From positions 28,741-92,740 of the forward strand of contig CAZNMY010000010.1 of NCBI GenBank assembly GCA_964574325.1: a stretch of DNA of 64,000 nt, in the 5' to 3' direction. The translations under genes were made by a program, and so were the position numbers. Shown one piece after another: positions 32,290-41,043 of this stretch. How positions within the stretch are numbered: the first letter of the stretch is position 1; the number at the start of each line of letters is the position of its first letter. The notes beneath the pieces were generated by a model. The model did not search any database. It had not been told where the DNA came from and saw only the letters and a list, made by a program, of their open reading frames with translations. The stretch is from CAMDPA01 sp964574325 (GTDB lineage: Bacteria; Pseudomonadota; Alphaproteobacteria; Rhizobiales; Hyphomicrobiaceae).

Positions 32290-32799
32290 ATGACCGACCC
32301 AACAGCCTTCGCAGCGTCCGGCTGCTTCTCCGCTTGCGACTGCGTCTGCCGAGAAGGATACGAGGCGTTCGATAGCGTAGCGCGCGTCGAGTTGCGCGAT
32401 CCGCCGGCGCTCCATGATATCTGTCATAGTGGGATTGGCTGGTTCTCTGCCAGAGAGCTCGTGGGTAACGATACCGTAGAGCTCAAGGGACTGCCGCGGA
32501 GGTCCGGTGTGTATATCCTGTGGCATAAGGACGATTACTGTCCAAGCCACGAGATGTTTCACATGAAGGCCCTTTACGTAGGCAAGGGTAACCAAGCAAC
32601 AAGGCTCCGGGCGCATTGGAAAACGCGTAATTTCTCAGAAGAGATGCTTGTCTACTTTAGCTTTTACCCGACGACGAACCGCATTGCGAAATACATTGAG
32701 CAACTGCTGCTCGACACTTATCAAGTGCCGCACAATGCTGCCGAAAACGTAGGCACTGCGAGGCTGTGCGCTTACTTTAGTCAGTGGGAAGTGGACTAG
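32290..32799 (+). CDS. GIY-YIG nuclease-like protein (169 aa)
   Basis: The GIY-YIG core is visible: SGVYILWHKDD, ALYVGKGNQATRLRAHW, and RIAKYIEQLLLDTY with the metal-binding Glu. The N-terminal 70 residues are unrecognised; first ATG 32290 is used without a strong ribosome-binding site. The gene overlaps the end of the convergent SEC-C gene by 23 bp. A role in DNA cleavage is inferred from the family. Lies just outside the att fragment. Confidence 0.65.
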   Translation: MTDPTAFAASGCFSACDCVCREGYEAFDSVARVELRDPPALHDICHSGIGWFSARELVGNDTVELKGLPRRSGVYILWHKDDYCPSHEMFHMKALYVGKGNQATRLRAHWKTRNFSEEMLVYFSFYPTTNRIAKYIEQLLLDTYQVPHNAAENVGTARLCAYFSQWEVD

Positions 32800-34477
32800 T
32801 AGCACCGGAGGCTTGCGAAGCTTTGGCGGCTTTGTTTTTTTGACTACGTATCCATGTCCACTTTGTATATTCGCGAGCGACGCGAACTCGGGCATCCTTT
32901 AGCGACAGGCCCTTACAATGGGCAATAGTTGGGTTTTGGTCGAAAAACTTGTCAACCTGTTCTCGTGTCATGTTAGCGTACGCATCCAGCAGCCAGTCAT
33001 AAAGATCGAAGGGATCGTCATCCCTTAGCCTGTTTGCAGAATTGTCCTTTCCAAACACGGCATCCGTGTAGCGACGAGCTGCCTGGGCTTCGTCTTGTGT
33101 GAGTGGCAGCTCCACGAACCATTGGCGACCGTTAGCGCCTACGACGAGCATTGCCTTGTCATCGCCCCAAGAGCAAATTTCGTCCACAGTCGCGGTGACT
33201 ATGCTGCCATTAAGGTCGGCCACGTCGATTGCATCGCCGAGTTTGATCATTCGTCGCGGCTTGCCCTCGATATCAAGCAATTCTGGTGGCGAGCCATCGA
33301 AGGTAGTCGGCACAGTGCTAGCAGTCTTCCAGGCATCCATGAGCCAGAAGATATCACGATGCTTATCGTAGCCCTCGAGGGCGACTTCAATATCGATTGG
33401 CTTGCCGAAGGGATAGTCATCGATTTTTATAGTCTGCAGGAATCCAAAGCAGGGGGATCCCATTACGTCCTCGTTGGCCACGAACGTGTGGTTAGTGATG
33501 ATGACATAGGCGGGTGCAATTGGTTGGCCGTTCACAGTCATGCTTTTCTCAACATGACGGATGGCATCTTCAGCAATTTTAGCAACCGCGCGCCAGTCGG
33601 CCTCAGTCAACATAGTACTGATACTCAGCTCAAACCAATAAATAGGATTTAATAGCGTCTTTTTGGAGGCGTTATAAATCTGATCTCGTACATAGACTTC
33701 CAGTTCCCGCTGAAAATCCGTATTAGTCACATCATGGGTGGGGTTTTTCCATCCATCTTTCCGCTTTGCTTCGACTTCATAGGTTTTTCCCGAAGCCTTA
33801 GACTTCGCCCTGAATTCTGGTGTCGGCGTCGATAAGGTTTTTTTCTCTGCGCAGGATATCTCCATTCCGGCGACAGCCAGCGCCGCGCCAACGATAGTCT
33901 CGTGATAAGCGGGCAAAAAGGTGACGGGATCGCGCAGTCGCTTCAATAGCCTCTTTGGAAGTTCATCATGGTGGGCGATAAGATAGAGCGCATAGGACAG
34001 ATGCAGCCAGCAAGCAATAAAACCCATCATTACAATGCTCTTGACCGTCGGTTCGCCTGGCTTGGGACTGCTATATGTTTGAGACTTCTGCAGCCAGCGG
34101 AAGAGCGGGTGGTGCCCCTTATCTCGTTCGCGGTCACCCCACGAGTGGCCGAGCGTCTTCTTCATGAAGTGGTCAAGAAAATTCGGGAAGATGACCCAAT
34201 TTTTAGCCCAGTATATAGTGTGTTTCACAGCTACGAAACGAACGCCGGTTGCTTCATCCAGCCAAGACACGATGGGGTTGCCGTGACCTTGCTGCAGTTT
34301 GCGTACGCTCTCGGCAGCCTGATGCCGGCGAAGCATTACTCTGGCGTGCTTCATGAATGCTATGTCGTGTTCAAGTGGGCGCGCAAGCCTCGTTGGAGGC
34401 GAGTTCGCAATCAAACAGCAGTGCTTGAATTTTTTGCCGCTACCGCATGGACAGGGCTTATTCCTTCCATTCTTCAT
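32777..34477 (-). CDS. SEC-C zinc-motif protein (566 aa), possible nuclease
   Basis: The N-terminus MKNGRNKPCPCGSGKKFKHC is the SEC-C metal-binding motif, here at the N-terminal end. The centre has ASGKTYEVEAKRKDGW, an E-x-K pattern that would fit a PD-(D/E)xK nuclease core, though no full active site can be assigned. The C-terminal third is acidic and ends in a basic helix (RVAREYTKWTWIRSQKNKAA). GC is lower than the mob genes around it. SEC-C proteins of this length occur in defence-rich regions, but the function is unknown. Confidence 0.6.
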   Translation of the reverse strand: MKNGRNKPCPCGSGKKFKHCCLIANSPPTRLARPLEHDIAFMKHARVMLRRHQAAESVRKLQQGHGNPIVSWLDEATGVRFVAVKHTIYWAKNWVIFPNFLDHFMKKTLGHSWGDRERDKGHHPLFRWLQKSQTYSSPKPGEPTVKSIVMMGFIACWLHLSYALYLIAHHDELPKRLLKRLRDPVTFLPAYHETIVGAALAVAGMEISCAEKKTLSTPTPEFRAKSKASGKTYEVEAKRKDGWKNPTHDVTNTDFQRELEVYVRDQIYNASKKTLLNPIYWFELSISTMLTEADWRAVAKIAEDAIRHVEKSMTVNGQPIAPAYVIITNHTFVANEDVMGSPCFGFLQTIKIDDYPFGKPIDIEVALEGYDKHRDIFWLMDAWKTASTVPTTFDGSPPELLDIEGKPRRMIKLGDAIDVADLNGSIVTATVDEICSWGDDKAMLVVGANGRQWFVELPLTQDEAQAARRYTDAVFGKDNSANRLRDDDPFDLYDWLLDAYANMTREQVDKFFDQNPTIAHCKGLSLKDARVRVAREYTKWTWIRSQKNKAAKASQASGATSPLPTD

Positions 34478-34593
34478 TCGGCGATTATTTCAGAGTCGCA
34501 GCAGCGCGTCATGCAATTCACACGCACGATTGGTGTTGCGGCACCGTCTAGAGTACGTTCAAGGAAGTGGGCACCTGGGTTTGTTGAAGCCTC

Positions 34594-36138
34594 CTACATC
34601 TCACGCCCGCGATCCCGCCCCCTGTTCTTCGGTCGCCACTCGGCCATGTCGCGTTTGATCTGATCGGCACGCGAGATGGGTTCCTTGCGGTCGGTCGAGG
34701 TCTTCGTTCTGTCGGAGGCTTCGTCGCCTTTGCTTGTACGATTGGTCCGCTGCGCCATCTCCCGCAAGCGCTGCTTGTTGGGCTTCTCGATCTCCTTCGC
34801 CTTATCGAAGGCGCGCTTGATGCCCCTGAGCTTCCTCAGCCGCTTGAACCGGCGCCGGCGGGCGTTCTCGCGGTCCTCGATGATGGCCTCTTTGGCGGCG
34901 GCAAATGTGATGGGCGGGGCAGCCTCGCGCAGGGCGTCGCGCGCAGCGTGACGTTCGGATTCCTGCTCCTTGCGTAGGTCCTCGAATTGCTCGCGGTGCC
35001 GGGCCATGATGGCGTCGCGATGATCATTGGCATCGCCGCGATGCTGGCGTGAGAGAGCGCGCTTGTCTTGCTCGTGTCGTCTCAAGAGCTCGGCCATCGG
35101 GTCCTTTTTGGGGGCGGTGGCCTGAGCCATGTCGTCCCTCACGGGAGGGGCGCGCTTGATGCCGTTCTTGCGCTCGTACTCGCGGACACGGGACTTGTAA
35201 TCCTTGAGCTCCCACAGATAGCGCGCAAGCCTCTTCACCTCCTGGCGCTGCGCCTTGTACATCTCGCGCCAGTAGGGTCGGTAGTGATCGTTTACCGCAT
35301 GCATGGACCCGTCGAGGGCGGATTCCGTCTGCTGATCGAGTGCGTCGCGCACTGCGACTTGTTTCTCCCAGAGTTCTCTCTGGGCTCCCTTGATTTCAGC
35401 ATCGAGTTCGCGCCGCATGGCCTTCATGCGGTCGATGACTTCCTTCTTGTCGAGCCAGATCTTGCGCGAGACGGTCCGGGCTTTGACGGGCACATAGGGC
35501 GCACGCCCGTCCTGCTCTTTGCTGGCGCTCATGAGGAGGGTATTCGGGCTGTGCTTGCGGCCCATCAAGAGATCCGTTGGATCGAGGCGGCGGTGTTTCT
35601 GCTTCTTGCGCTCCTCGTTGTTCTTGACGCGCTCTTCACAGTGAAGGCCGTGTTCCTGCTCGTACTCCTGGGCCCAATGGGAGAGGGCGAGTTTCGAGAA
35701 CTTGAGGTCTGCGGTCCGGCCTGTCTGGGGATGAACCGTATTCACAACGATATGCAAGTGCGGGTGCTTCTTGTCCGTGTGAGCCGCGATCAAGGCCTCA
35801 TGCTCGGACAGGCCCAGAGCCTTGAGGCTCGATACAGCGGCCTGCTGCATTTGCTCCTGCGTCGGGGTCTCCGTCGGAGCCCACGAGAGCGAGTAGTGCA
35901 AGACCGGCTTGTCGTTCTTGCGCCCACGCAGATCAGTTCCGGATGCCTGCTTCAAGGCATCCTGCGCCCAATAGGTCTCTGTCATCTCGTGCCAGGCCCA
36001 CTTCACATCCTGGGTCGCGAGATTGAGGGTCATCGACCAGGCGACGCGGTCCTTAGTCGTGGCCTTTTCGATGTCATGAAGCACGTAGGTGCAGGCGCCG
36101 AAGAAGCTTCGACCACGCGGATTGAGGCGCGGAATCAT
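34594..36138 (-). CDS. VirD2/MobA-family relaxase (MOBP), 514 aa
   Basis: Start at ATG 36138 (MIPRLNPRGRSFFGACTYVL); the frame upstream overlaps mobC out of phase. Motif III is HTDKKHPHLHIVVNTVHPQT near residue 115; Tyr 19 in CTYVLHD is a nicking candidate. After about 270 the protein is a long basic coiled coil (RRHEQDKRALSRQHRGDAND; RRRRFKRLRKLRGIKRAF) and ends EWRPKNRGRDRGREM. The first 65 bp overlap the end of mobC. It has its own oriT (36881-36949) and a coupling ATPase at 38005. Confidence 0.9.
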   Translation of the reverse strand: MIPRLNPRGRSFFGACTYVLHDIEKATTKDRVAWSMTLNLATQDVKWAWHEMTETYWAQDALKQASGTDLRGRKNDKPVLHYSLSWAPTETPTQEQMQQAAVSSLKALGLSEHEALIAAHTDKKHPHLHIVVNTVHPQTGRTADLKFSKLALSHWAQEYEQEHGLHCEERVKNNEERKKQKHRRLDPTDLLMGRKHSPNTLLMSASKEQDGRAPYVPVKARTVSRKIWLDKKEVIDRMKAMRRELDAEIKGAQRELWEKQVAVRDALDQQTESALDGSMHAVNDHYRPYWREMYKAQRQEVKRLARYLWELKDYKSRVREYERKNGIKRAPPVRDDMAQATAPKKDPMAELLRRHEQDKRALSRQHRGDANDHRDAIMARHREQFEDLRKEQESERHAARDALREAAPPITFAAAKEAIIEDRENARRRRFKRLRKLRGIKRAFDKAKEIEKPNKQRLREMAQRTNRTSKGDEASDRTKTSTDRKEPISRADQIKRDMAEWRPKNRGRDRGREM

Positions 36139-36832
36139 GGCGAGGTTCCGAGCTTGGATGGCAGGGCGTCGAGGACCACGGCGCGTGAGAGTGTGGGGCG
36201 TCTTGGGATGCCGGCGGGATGAACTGCTGCTCGATCCACTCCGCCATCGTCGCCGGTCGGCGTGCGGGCTGCTCTTGCGTGGCCACCTGCGAAACAACAT
36301 CCGAACGTCCCGGAGCCGGTGCGTCGTCCGCAGGCATTCGGGGAGCCGCAGAGATGAGCGGGGCCTCCGTCGGCGCGTCCCGGTTGTCGTTCGCATGAAT
36401 GATGGGGGGCGGCATGCCTCGCATGGCCGGATCGCGTGCATCATCATCGCGGTCCTGACCTACGACCTCCGTGTAGGCCTCCGCATAATGTCGTCGCGTC
36501 ATCTCGTTGCGGCAGATGACCCTGATGATCTCAGCGAGCACGGTGTGGAAGTGGCTCGGGTCGATATCCGAGCCTGCGTTCCTGGCGTGCGCGATCTGAT
36601 TCAGGTTGTTGCCGATGCGCTTGAGCTCGTTGATAAGCGGAACCGAGAGCTCGTCCATCTGCCCGCGCACGATCTTGAGTGGTCGGTTCTCGATCAGGTG
36701 CTCGACATAGCCTGCACGGGTGAGGCCGAGCCGCTCAGCGTGCTCGGAGATCAGCTCGTAGGTGTCGTGTGTCAGGCGTGCCGAGATGATTTTCGTGCGC
36801 GTCTCGTCGCGGTGCGATCGTTTACGTCCCAT
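36074..36832 (-). CDS. mobC: MobC-like RHH relaxosome protein (252 aa)
   Basis: ATG 36832 (MGRKRSHRDETRTKIISARL) has GGAGG 8 bp upstream. RHH DNA-binding part (IISARLTHDTYELISEHAER), then the MobC helix INELKRIGNNLNQIAHARNA. The C-terminal 110 residues are Pro/Ala-rich (PPPIIHANDNRDAPT) and include ATMAEWIEQQFIPPASQ, loosely like the tails of other mob proteins here. It should bind the inverted repeat at 36897-36914 and help the relaxase nick. Confidence 0.85.
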   Translation of the reverse strand: MGRKRSHRDETRTKIISARLTHDTYELISEHAERLGLTRAGYVEHLIENRPLKIVRGQMDELSVPLINELKRIGNNLNQIAHARNAGSDIDPSHFHTVLAEIIRVICRNEMTRRHYAEAYTEVVGQDRDDDARDPAMRGMPPPIIHANDNRDAPTEAPLISAAPRMPADDAPAPGRSDVVSQVATQEQPARRPATMAEWIEQQFIPPASQDAPHSHAPWSSTPCHPSSEPRHDSAPQSAWSKLLRRLHLRAS

Positions 36833-36880
36833 CGGTTGCGCCTCCATGCCTGGCCGGCAGCCCAGCCGCGAGAGCGGCCC

Positions 36881-36949
36881 GGCAGGATGGGTCCAGGGAA
36901 GGTGTATACCTTCCTGGCGAGAACAGGATTTGATTACGTAATCAAATCC
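36881..36949 (-). other. oriT: oriT of RP4/VirD2 (MOBP) type, with adjoining 24-bp palindrome
   Basis: On the minus strand an inverted repeat (GGAAGGT / ACCTTCC, 36897-36914) is followed after 8 nt by ATCCTGCC (36888-36881), the nick consensus ATCCTG|C of RP4 and Ti borders. Next to it lies a perfect palindrome with arms GGATTTGATTAC (36926-36949). Location just upstream of mobC-relaxase supports the call. Confidence 0.75.
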
Positions 36950-37130
36950 ACATCTCGCTACCCCTCTCAAGCCGCCAGTTCAGTTTCCGCTGCTGCAGGT
37001 TTCTCAACCTGCGTTTTCCATTTGGTGCGCTTTGTATTCACCGCGCAATATTTGTCGCCTCAAGGAGAACGACTGCACTTCAAGCGCAACTGCAGAACAT
37101 GGGCGTGTGTCCGTTCGGACAATGAGACAC

Positions 37131-37164
37131 AAAAAAAGCGACGACGCCCGAAGACGCCGCCGCT
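37131..37164 (-). terminator. Rho-independent terminator after the gene at 37189-37584
   Basis: On the minus strand a GC-rich stem (GCGGCGGCGTC / GGCGTCGTCGC with G-T pairs) closes on a TTCG tetraloop and is followed by seven T. Confidence 0.7.
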
Positions 37165-37188
37165 CGTTTGAGAGATGAGGGGTTTGGG

Positions 37189-37584
37189 TCAGCACATCTC
37201 GGCGTGGAAGGTTGCCCTGTCGCCGTAGGGAGAGGCGTAGACGGAGTTGTACGATGCAGCATCATCGTCGTCGTCCTGGCACCACGCGTCGATATCGGAC
37301 ACAGTATCGTCGTCAGGCAGGTCCGCGTGGTCCGTGATGGAAGCTGCGGTCAGGAGTTCAAGTGCGGTCTTGAGGTTGCGCTTGCACCGGCGGAATTCGT
37401 CTTCCGCGAGCTCGATGCCACCGTGTCTGTAGAGGTAGCAGGCCTCGGCGAAGTCATCGACGGCCCGGTGGAGGAGGTGCCCGGTCTGGACGAGGGGCTG
37501 CGGCAGCTCTTCGAGCGTGGCTATAAGGGCGTCGGTAATCTTGTCGATGGATTCGAAGGCTTTGGCGTTGAAGTGGTTGCTCAT
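37189..37584 (-). CDS. Hypothetical acidic plasmid protein (131 aa)
   Basis: Start at ATG 37584 (MSNHFNAKAFESIDKITDAL) with GGAG upstream. Helical protein with an acidic C-terminus (ADLPDDDTVSDIDAWCQDDD). It follows a long leader of family B and ends at a clear terminator, so it is a single-gene unit. A protein of similar style occurs at 42580-42816 (helical, 78 aa). Function unknown. Confidence 0.6.
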   Translation of the reverse strand: MSNHFNAKAFESIDKITDALIATLEELPQPLVQTGHLLHRAVDDFAEACYLYRHGGIELAEDEFRRCKRNLKTALELLTAASITDHADLPDDDTVSDIDAWCQDDDDDAASYNSVYASPYGDRATFHAEMC

Positions 37585-37765
37585 GGAATACTCCGGTTTC
37601 TTTGTTCTGTGGCCAAGCACCGCGCTCGACCGATGAGACCGTGAAAACCGAACATCAAGGGAGCGCGTCAACGACCAAAACGCTAGGTAGCCCCGCGCCT
37701 CTGGCGCGAGGGCGCTCTGCGTTTTGCAGCGGATTGACGCATAGCGACCGGGTTCGGTTAGGTCC
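37585..37765 (-). promoter_or_regulatory. Conserved leader, family B copy 1
   Basis: Shares several blocks in the same order with 44847-45025: CCGGTCGCTA near the far end, GACGCGCTCCCTTG in the middle, ATCGG..G.GCG.GGTGCT nearer the gene. Each copy also holds a hairpin just inside the first block (here CTCGCGCC-AGA-GGCGCG). The two leaders precede unrelated proteins, so a common regulatory element is likely. Confidence 0.5.
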
Positions 37766-38004
37766 TCATCAATAGGTCGAGCCGTGTGCTTGGCTCAGTC
37801 ATGCCAAAGAGAGCGAATGGCATGAGTGCAACAGTTCATGGGCAAAGCGTATCGTTATCGAAAATTGATCACGCGCGCGTGGCGGAACATGGAAGCGCCT
37901 CCAAGAAACGGGCCGAATATGCCGGTTCGTATACACAGCGCTGATGCTTCTCATATGTGGAGTTCGCTGCAGCAAGGCAGCGGGCAATTCCGGGAGAAGC
38001 GAGA

Positions 38005-39384
38005 ATGCAGAGCGATGCATTTCCTCCACGTGGCTCAGGCGTAGAAGGCCGGGCTGAGGTGCTTCCATCACAGATCTGGGGCCATCCGTGGCTCCTGGGA
38101 AAGAGCTGGGACTGGTCACCAGGTAAAGTGCTCCTGGGCAACTGGGAGAACCGGCTCTTGGGCCGGGACGATGATCGCCACGTCGTTACGATCGGGGGAA
38201 CACGCGCGGGCAAGTCTAGCACGGTGCTCATTCCAAACCTGCGCCGGTATCCCGGCTCCGTCCTTGTCCTCGATCCCAAGGGCGAACTTGCGCGCGCGAC
38301 GGTGAAGCATCGCGCCGCGATGGGACAGCGCGTGTTCGTCCTCGACCCGTTCGGTGAGAGCGGTTTCAAGACCGCGCATCACAATCCGTTTGGGGAACTC
38401 GGAATGGGACGACAGGAACATATCGCCGCGGACGCGGCGCTGCTCGCCGACGCGCTTATCATCTCCAATAACAAGGACCCCCACTGGACCGACAGCGCGA
38501 AGAATCTCATCCGAGGCATCGTTCTCTATCTCCTCGCAACAGACCCGAAGAAAGGAACGCTGAGGGAGCTGCGTCGGCTTCTCAATGCGACGCCGGCCGA
38601 GCTCGACCGGCTGTTCAGTGGAATGGCGGACTGCACGGCCTTCGACGGGGTCGTGGCCAATATCGGGGCGGCGTTCCTGGGCAAGAAGGAGTCCGGAGGA
38701 CGAGAGCTGCAGGGAATCTTGTCGACGGCGCAGGAGCAGACGGCTCCGCTCGACGACATTGTCGGCATCACGGAGAAGTCGGACTTCGCCCTTTCAGACC
38801 TCTCGGATGGGAACACGACGATCTACCTCGTGCTGCCGGGGATGCGTCTTGGCACGCACTACCGGTGGCTTCGCCTTGTTGTGCAGCAGGCCCTCATCGC
38901 GATGGAACGGCGGCCCATCCCACGGGGTCGACTGCCTGTTTGGTTTATCCTCGAAGAGTTTCCGGCGCTCGGCCACATGCGGCCCATCGAGGCCGCAGCC
39001 GGGCTCATGGCTGGGTATGGAGTGAAGCTGTGGTCGGTCATCCAGGACATCACCCAGCTGCAGACCCACTATCCCAAGTCCTGGGAGACGTTCCTTGGCA
39101 ACGCCGGTGTCATTCAGGCCTTCGGGAACGTGGACTACACCACGACAGAGTACCTATCGAAGCTGCTCGGGATGACGCAGGTCCTGGAGCGGCAGGAGAT
39201 CCGTGTCTCGGGGCAGGCCATGTCGCAAGGCGACCTCGGCCGCCGCGAACACATCAAGAGCGTGCGGCTTCTCGATGCGAACGAGATCACGCAGCATTTT
39301 GCGCGTGAGACCGGGCTTCAGCTGGTCCTCTCCCCGGGACGACCACCCATTTACATGCAGCGGCTTCCGTTCGAGCGGAGCTGA
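38005..39384 (+). CDS. VirD4/TraG-family coupling ATPase without membrane domain (459 aa)
   Basis: ATG 38005 (MQSDAFPPRGSGVEGRAEVL) preceded by GGGAGAAGCGAGA. Walker A TIGGTRAGKSSTVLIPNL, strand SVLVLDPKGELA, HWTDSAKNLIRGIVLYLLAT and Walker B VWFILEEFPALGHM, with SVIQDITQLQTHY. The usual N-terminal membrane helices are missing; the next gene encodes a small membrane protein that could anchor it. It probably serves the MOBP relaxase at 34594, whose operon diverges from it. Confidence 0.9.
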   Translation: MQSDAFPPRGSGVEGRAEVLPSQIWGHPWLLGKSWDWSPGKVLLGNWENRLLGRDDDRHVVTIGGTRAGKSSTVLIPNLRRYPGSVLVLDPKGELARATVKHRAAMGQRVFVLDPFGESGFKTAHHNPFGELGMGRQEHIAADAALLADALIISNNKDPHWTDSAKNLIRGIVLYLLATDPKKGTLRELRRLLNATPAELDRLFSGMADCTAFDGVVANIGAAFLGKKESGGRELQGILSTAQEQTAPLDDIVGITEKSDFALSDLSDGNTTIYLVLPGMRLGTHYRWLRLVVQQALIAMERRPIPRGRLPVWFILEEFPALGHMRPIEAAAGLMAGYGVKLWSVIQDITQLQTHYPKSWETFLGNAGVIQAFGNVDYTTTEYLSKLLGMTQVLERQEIRVSGQAMSQGDLGRREHIKSVRLLDANEITQHFARETGLQLVLSPGRPPIYMQRLPFERS

Positions 39385-39387
39385 CCC

Positions 39388-40023
39388 ATGAAATTCATTT
39401 GCGAACCGGAGACCCGCCGCAACGAGGCGGGTCAGATCCAATCGTTCAAGGTCACGTGGACCGAGGCGCGAGAATTGACGGAGTGGGCCATCGAGGGGAT
39501 GGGCGACAACCTCGCCTATTTCGGGCCCGGGGCGTTCGGGTTCTCGCTCCTGCCTGCCGTCGCGTTCCAGATGCCGGAATTTGCAGTCGGCGGCGCGCTC
39601 ATCATGGGCGCGTCGTGGGTACTGGCGTACTTGCTGTGGCGGAGGCTTCCGAGAATGGCTGGACGCGAGCGCGTCCTCGTCTTTCTCCGGAACGGCAAGA
39701 TGCGTGCGCCTCTCGGGCTTTCGGCGGGGCGCCTTCCGAACGACGAGAGCAGGCTTCCCCATAACGGCATGAAGTCCATCGAGGCTCGTCCGAAGACGCT
39801 GACGGGTGATGCGGCGAAGACGCGTTACGCCCACGGCGTCATCGCGTTCTACTCGTCCGGTCACACGAACCAACTCGCGGAGTGGCTGACGGCGGAGCAG
39901 GCGCACTTGCTGTCGGTCGTACTGATGTCGGGCCTTAAGGAGCTGCACGACGACCTCGTGGTTGCCCCCGGCCAACGCGCCCGGCCGAACCGTCCGGCGA
40001 ATGCGGACGATCTCATCGATTGA
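39388..40023 (+). CDS. Membrane protein linked to the coupling ATPase (211 aa)
   Basis: Starts 4 bp after the VirD4-like gene, so almost certainly co-expressed. A membrane hairpin (FGPGAFGFSLLPAVAFQM; GGALIMGASWVLAYLLW) at residues 45-85 is followed by a basic cytosolic domain (GRERVLVFLRNGKMRAPLG; QLAEWLTAEQAHLLSVVLMS). No family recognised. Since the ATPase lacks membrane helices, this protein could serve as its separate membrane anchor; that is an inference from position and topology. Confidence 0.65.
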   Translation: MKFICEPETRRNEAGQIQSFKVTWTEARELTEWAIEGMGDNLAYFGPGAFGFSLLPAVAFQMPEFAVGGALIMGASWVLAYLLWRRLPRMAGRERVLVFLRNGKMRAPLGLSAGRLPNDESRLPHNGMKSIEARPKTLTGDAAKTRYAHGVIAFYSSGHTNQLAEWLTAEQAHLLSVVLMSGLKELHDDLVVAPGQRARPNRPANADDLID

Positions 40024-40063
40024 GTTCTTGAGCGGAGAAGGGCCCGCGCAGGAGAACACGCAA

Positions 40064-40372
40064 ATGTGCGCGTACGAGATACCGGAGAACCAGATGGACA
40101 AGCCTGATACGGCATCGCCGGAAGACAAAACAATTGACCTCAAATACGCCTGCCATCTCTTGGAGGATGGTCGCACCGTCTGCGGCCGTCATCTCGCAAA
40201 GCAGCTCACCGAAGACGCACTGAAGCTACTGGTGCCGCTGCACGGATTCGACGTCGACGCGGCATGGAAGGAATTCTGGGAGCTTGCGGCTCCCCTCGCG
40301 CGGCGTCTTGACGACGAGGCGAAGGCTGGCGGCAAACCGGGACTCGTTCTGACGGCGCATACCATGCAATGA
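40064..40372 (+). CDS. Hypothetical protein (102 aa)
   Basis: ATG 40064 (MCAYEIPENQMDKPDTASPE) has GGAGA 8 bp upstream. Small mixed protein with CHLLEDGRTVCGRHLAKQL, a Cys pair and His that could bind metal, and a helical end. 40 bp after the membrane protein, so probably the last gene of the coupling-protein operon. Function unknown. Confidence 0.55.
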   Translation: MCAYEIPENQMDKPDTASPEDKTIDLKYACHLLEDGRTVCGRHLAKQLTEDALKLLVPLHGFDVDAAWKEFWELAAPLARRLDDEAKAGGKPGLVLTAHTMQ

Positions 40373-40883
40373 GCGAGCGACAGGCGGGCACAGCGCGGAA
40401 CAGTACCCGCCCGTTGACTCCTTAGTCCTACTTCGCGTTGCGCTGCGGAGATAGGAGACGAAGACAATCGGCATAAATTTGCATTATGCAGAATAATTAA
40501 TCTACTTTGCGGGAATGATTGATGTACGTGCTTTATTTAATGCGGCATCCGCTCTTGCTGAAACTTTTGATGGGTCCGAAGCTCGCTACCAGAGCTTTAT
40601 GCGAGCTGCACTAGATTTCGAGGCAGCCGGTGGCACTCAGCTAGAGATCGACCGCTTGCTTGACGCGTCGATAAAAGCCATCGACACCTTACTCTCGACA
40701 AATGATGATACCAAGCTGCTCGAAGCCATGAGTGCCGCCGGATCTCATATCGTCCGGCATCCCGCAATATTTGTGAAGCCAGATACAACAGTTACTTTGC
40801 CTGAGAGTGAGCGTGGTCAAAAACAGTTTACGCTGCAGCCATACGAGCCAAAACTACAAGCCGTCATAAAGGCCCTTCAGGAA

Positions 40884-41034
40884 CATGCCTATCCCCTTGC
40901 CTCAGGCGCTGGCTCAAAATCGCATGGCCGACCAACGTCATAGGTGGTCGGGTGCAGATCATGGGGCCGACGTGCCACTTGGTTGATATCGCAGCCATTT
41001 CCGCGCTCACGCCTGAGGCAAGGGGATAGGCATG
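40884..41034. mobile_element. 151-bp miniature inverted-repeat element, copy 4 (tandem, left)
   Basis: Looks identical to the others. CTTCAGGAA at 40875-40883 precedes it and the same 9 bp at 41035-41043 separates it from copy 5. Confidence 0.95.
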
Positions 41035-41043
41035 CTTCAGGAA

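Noticed and set aside
35068..37171. 384-aa and 360-aa plus-strand frames over relaxase and mobC
   Set aside because: Antisense shadows of the MOBP relaxase and MobC genes.
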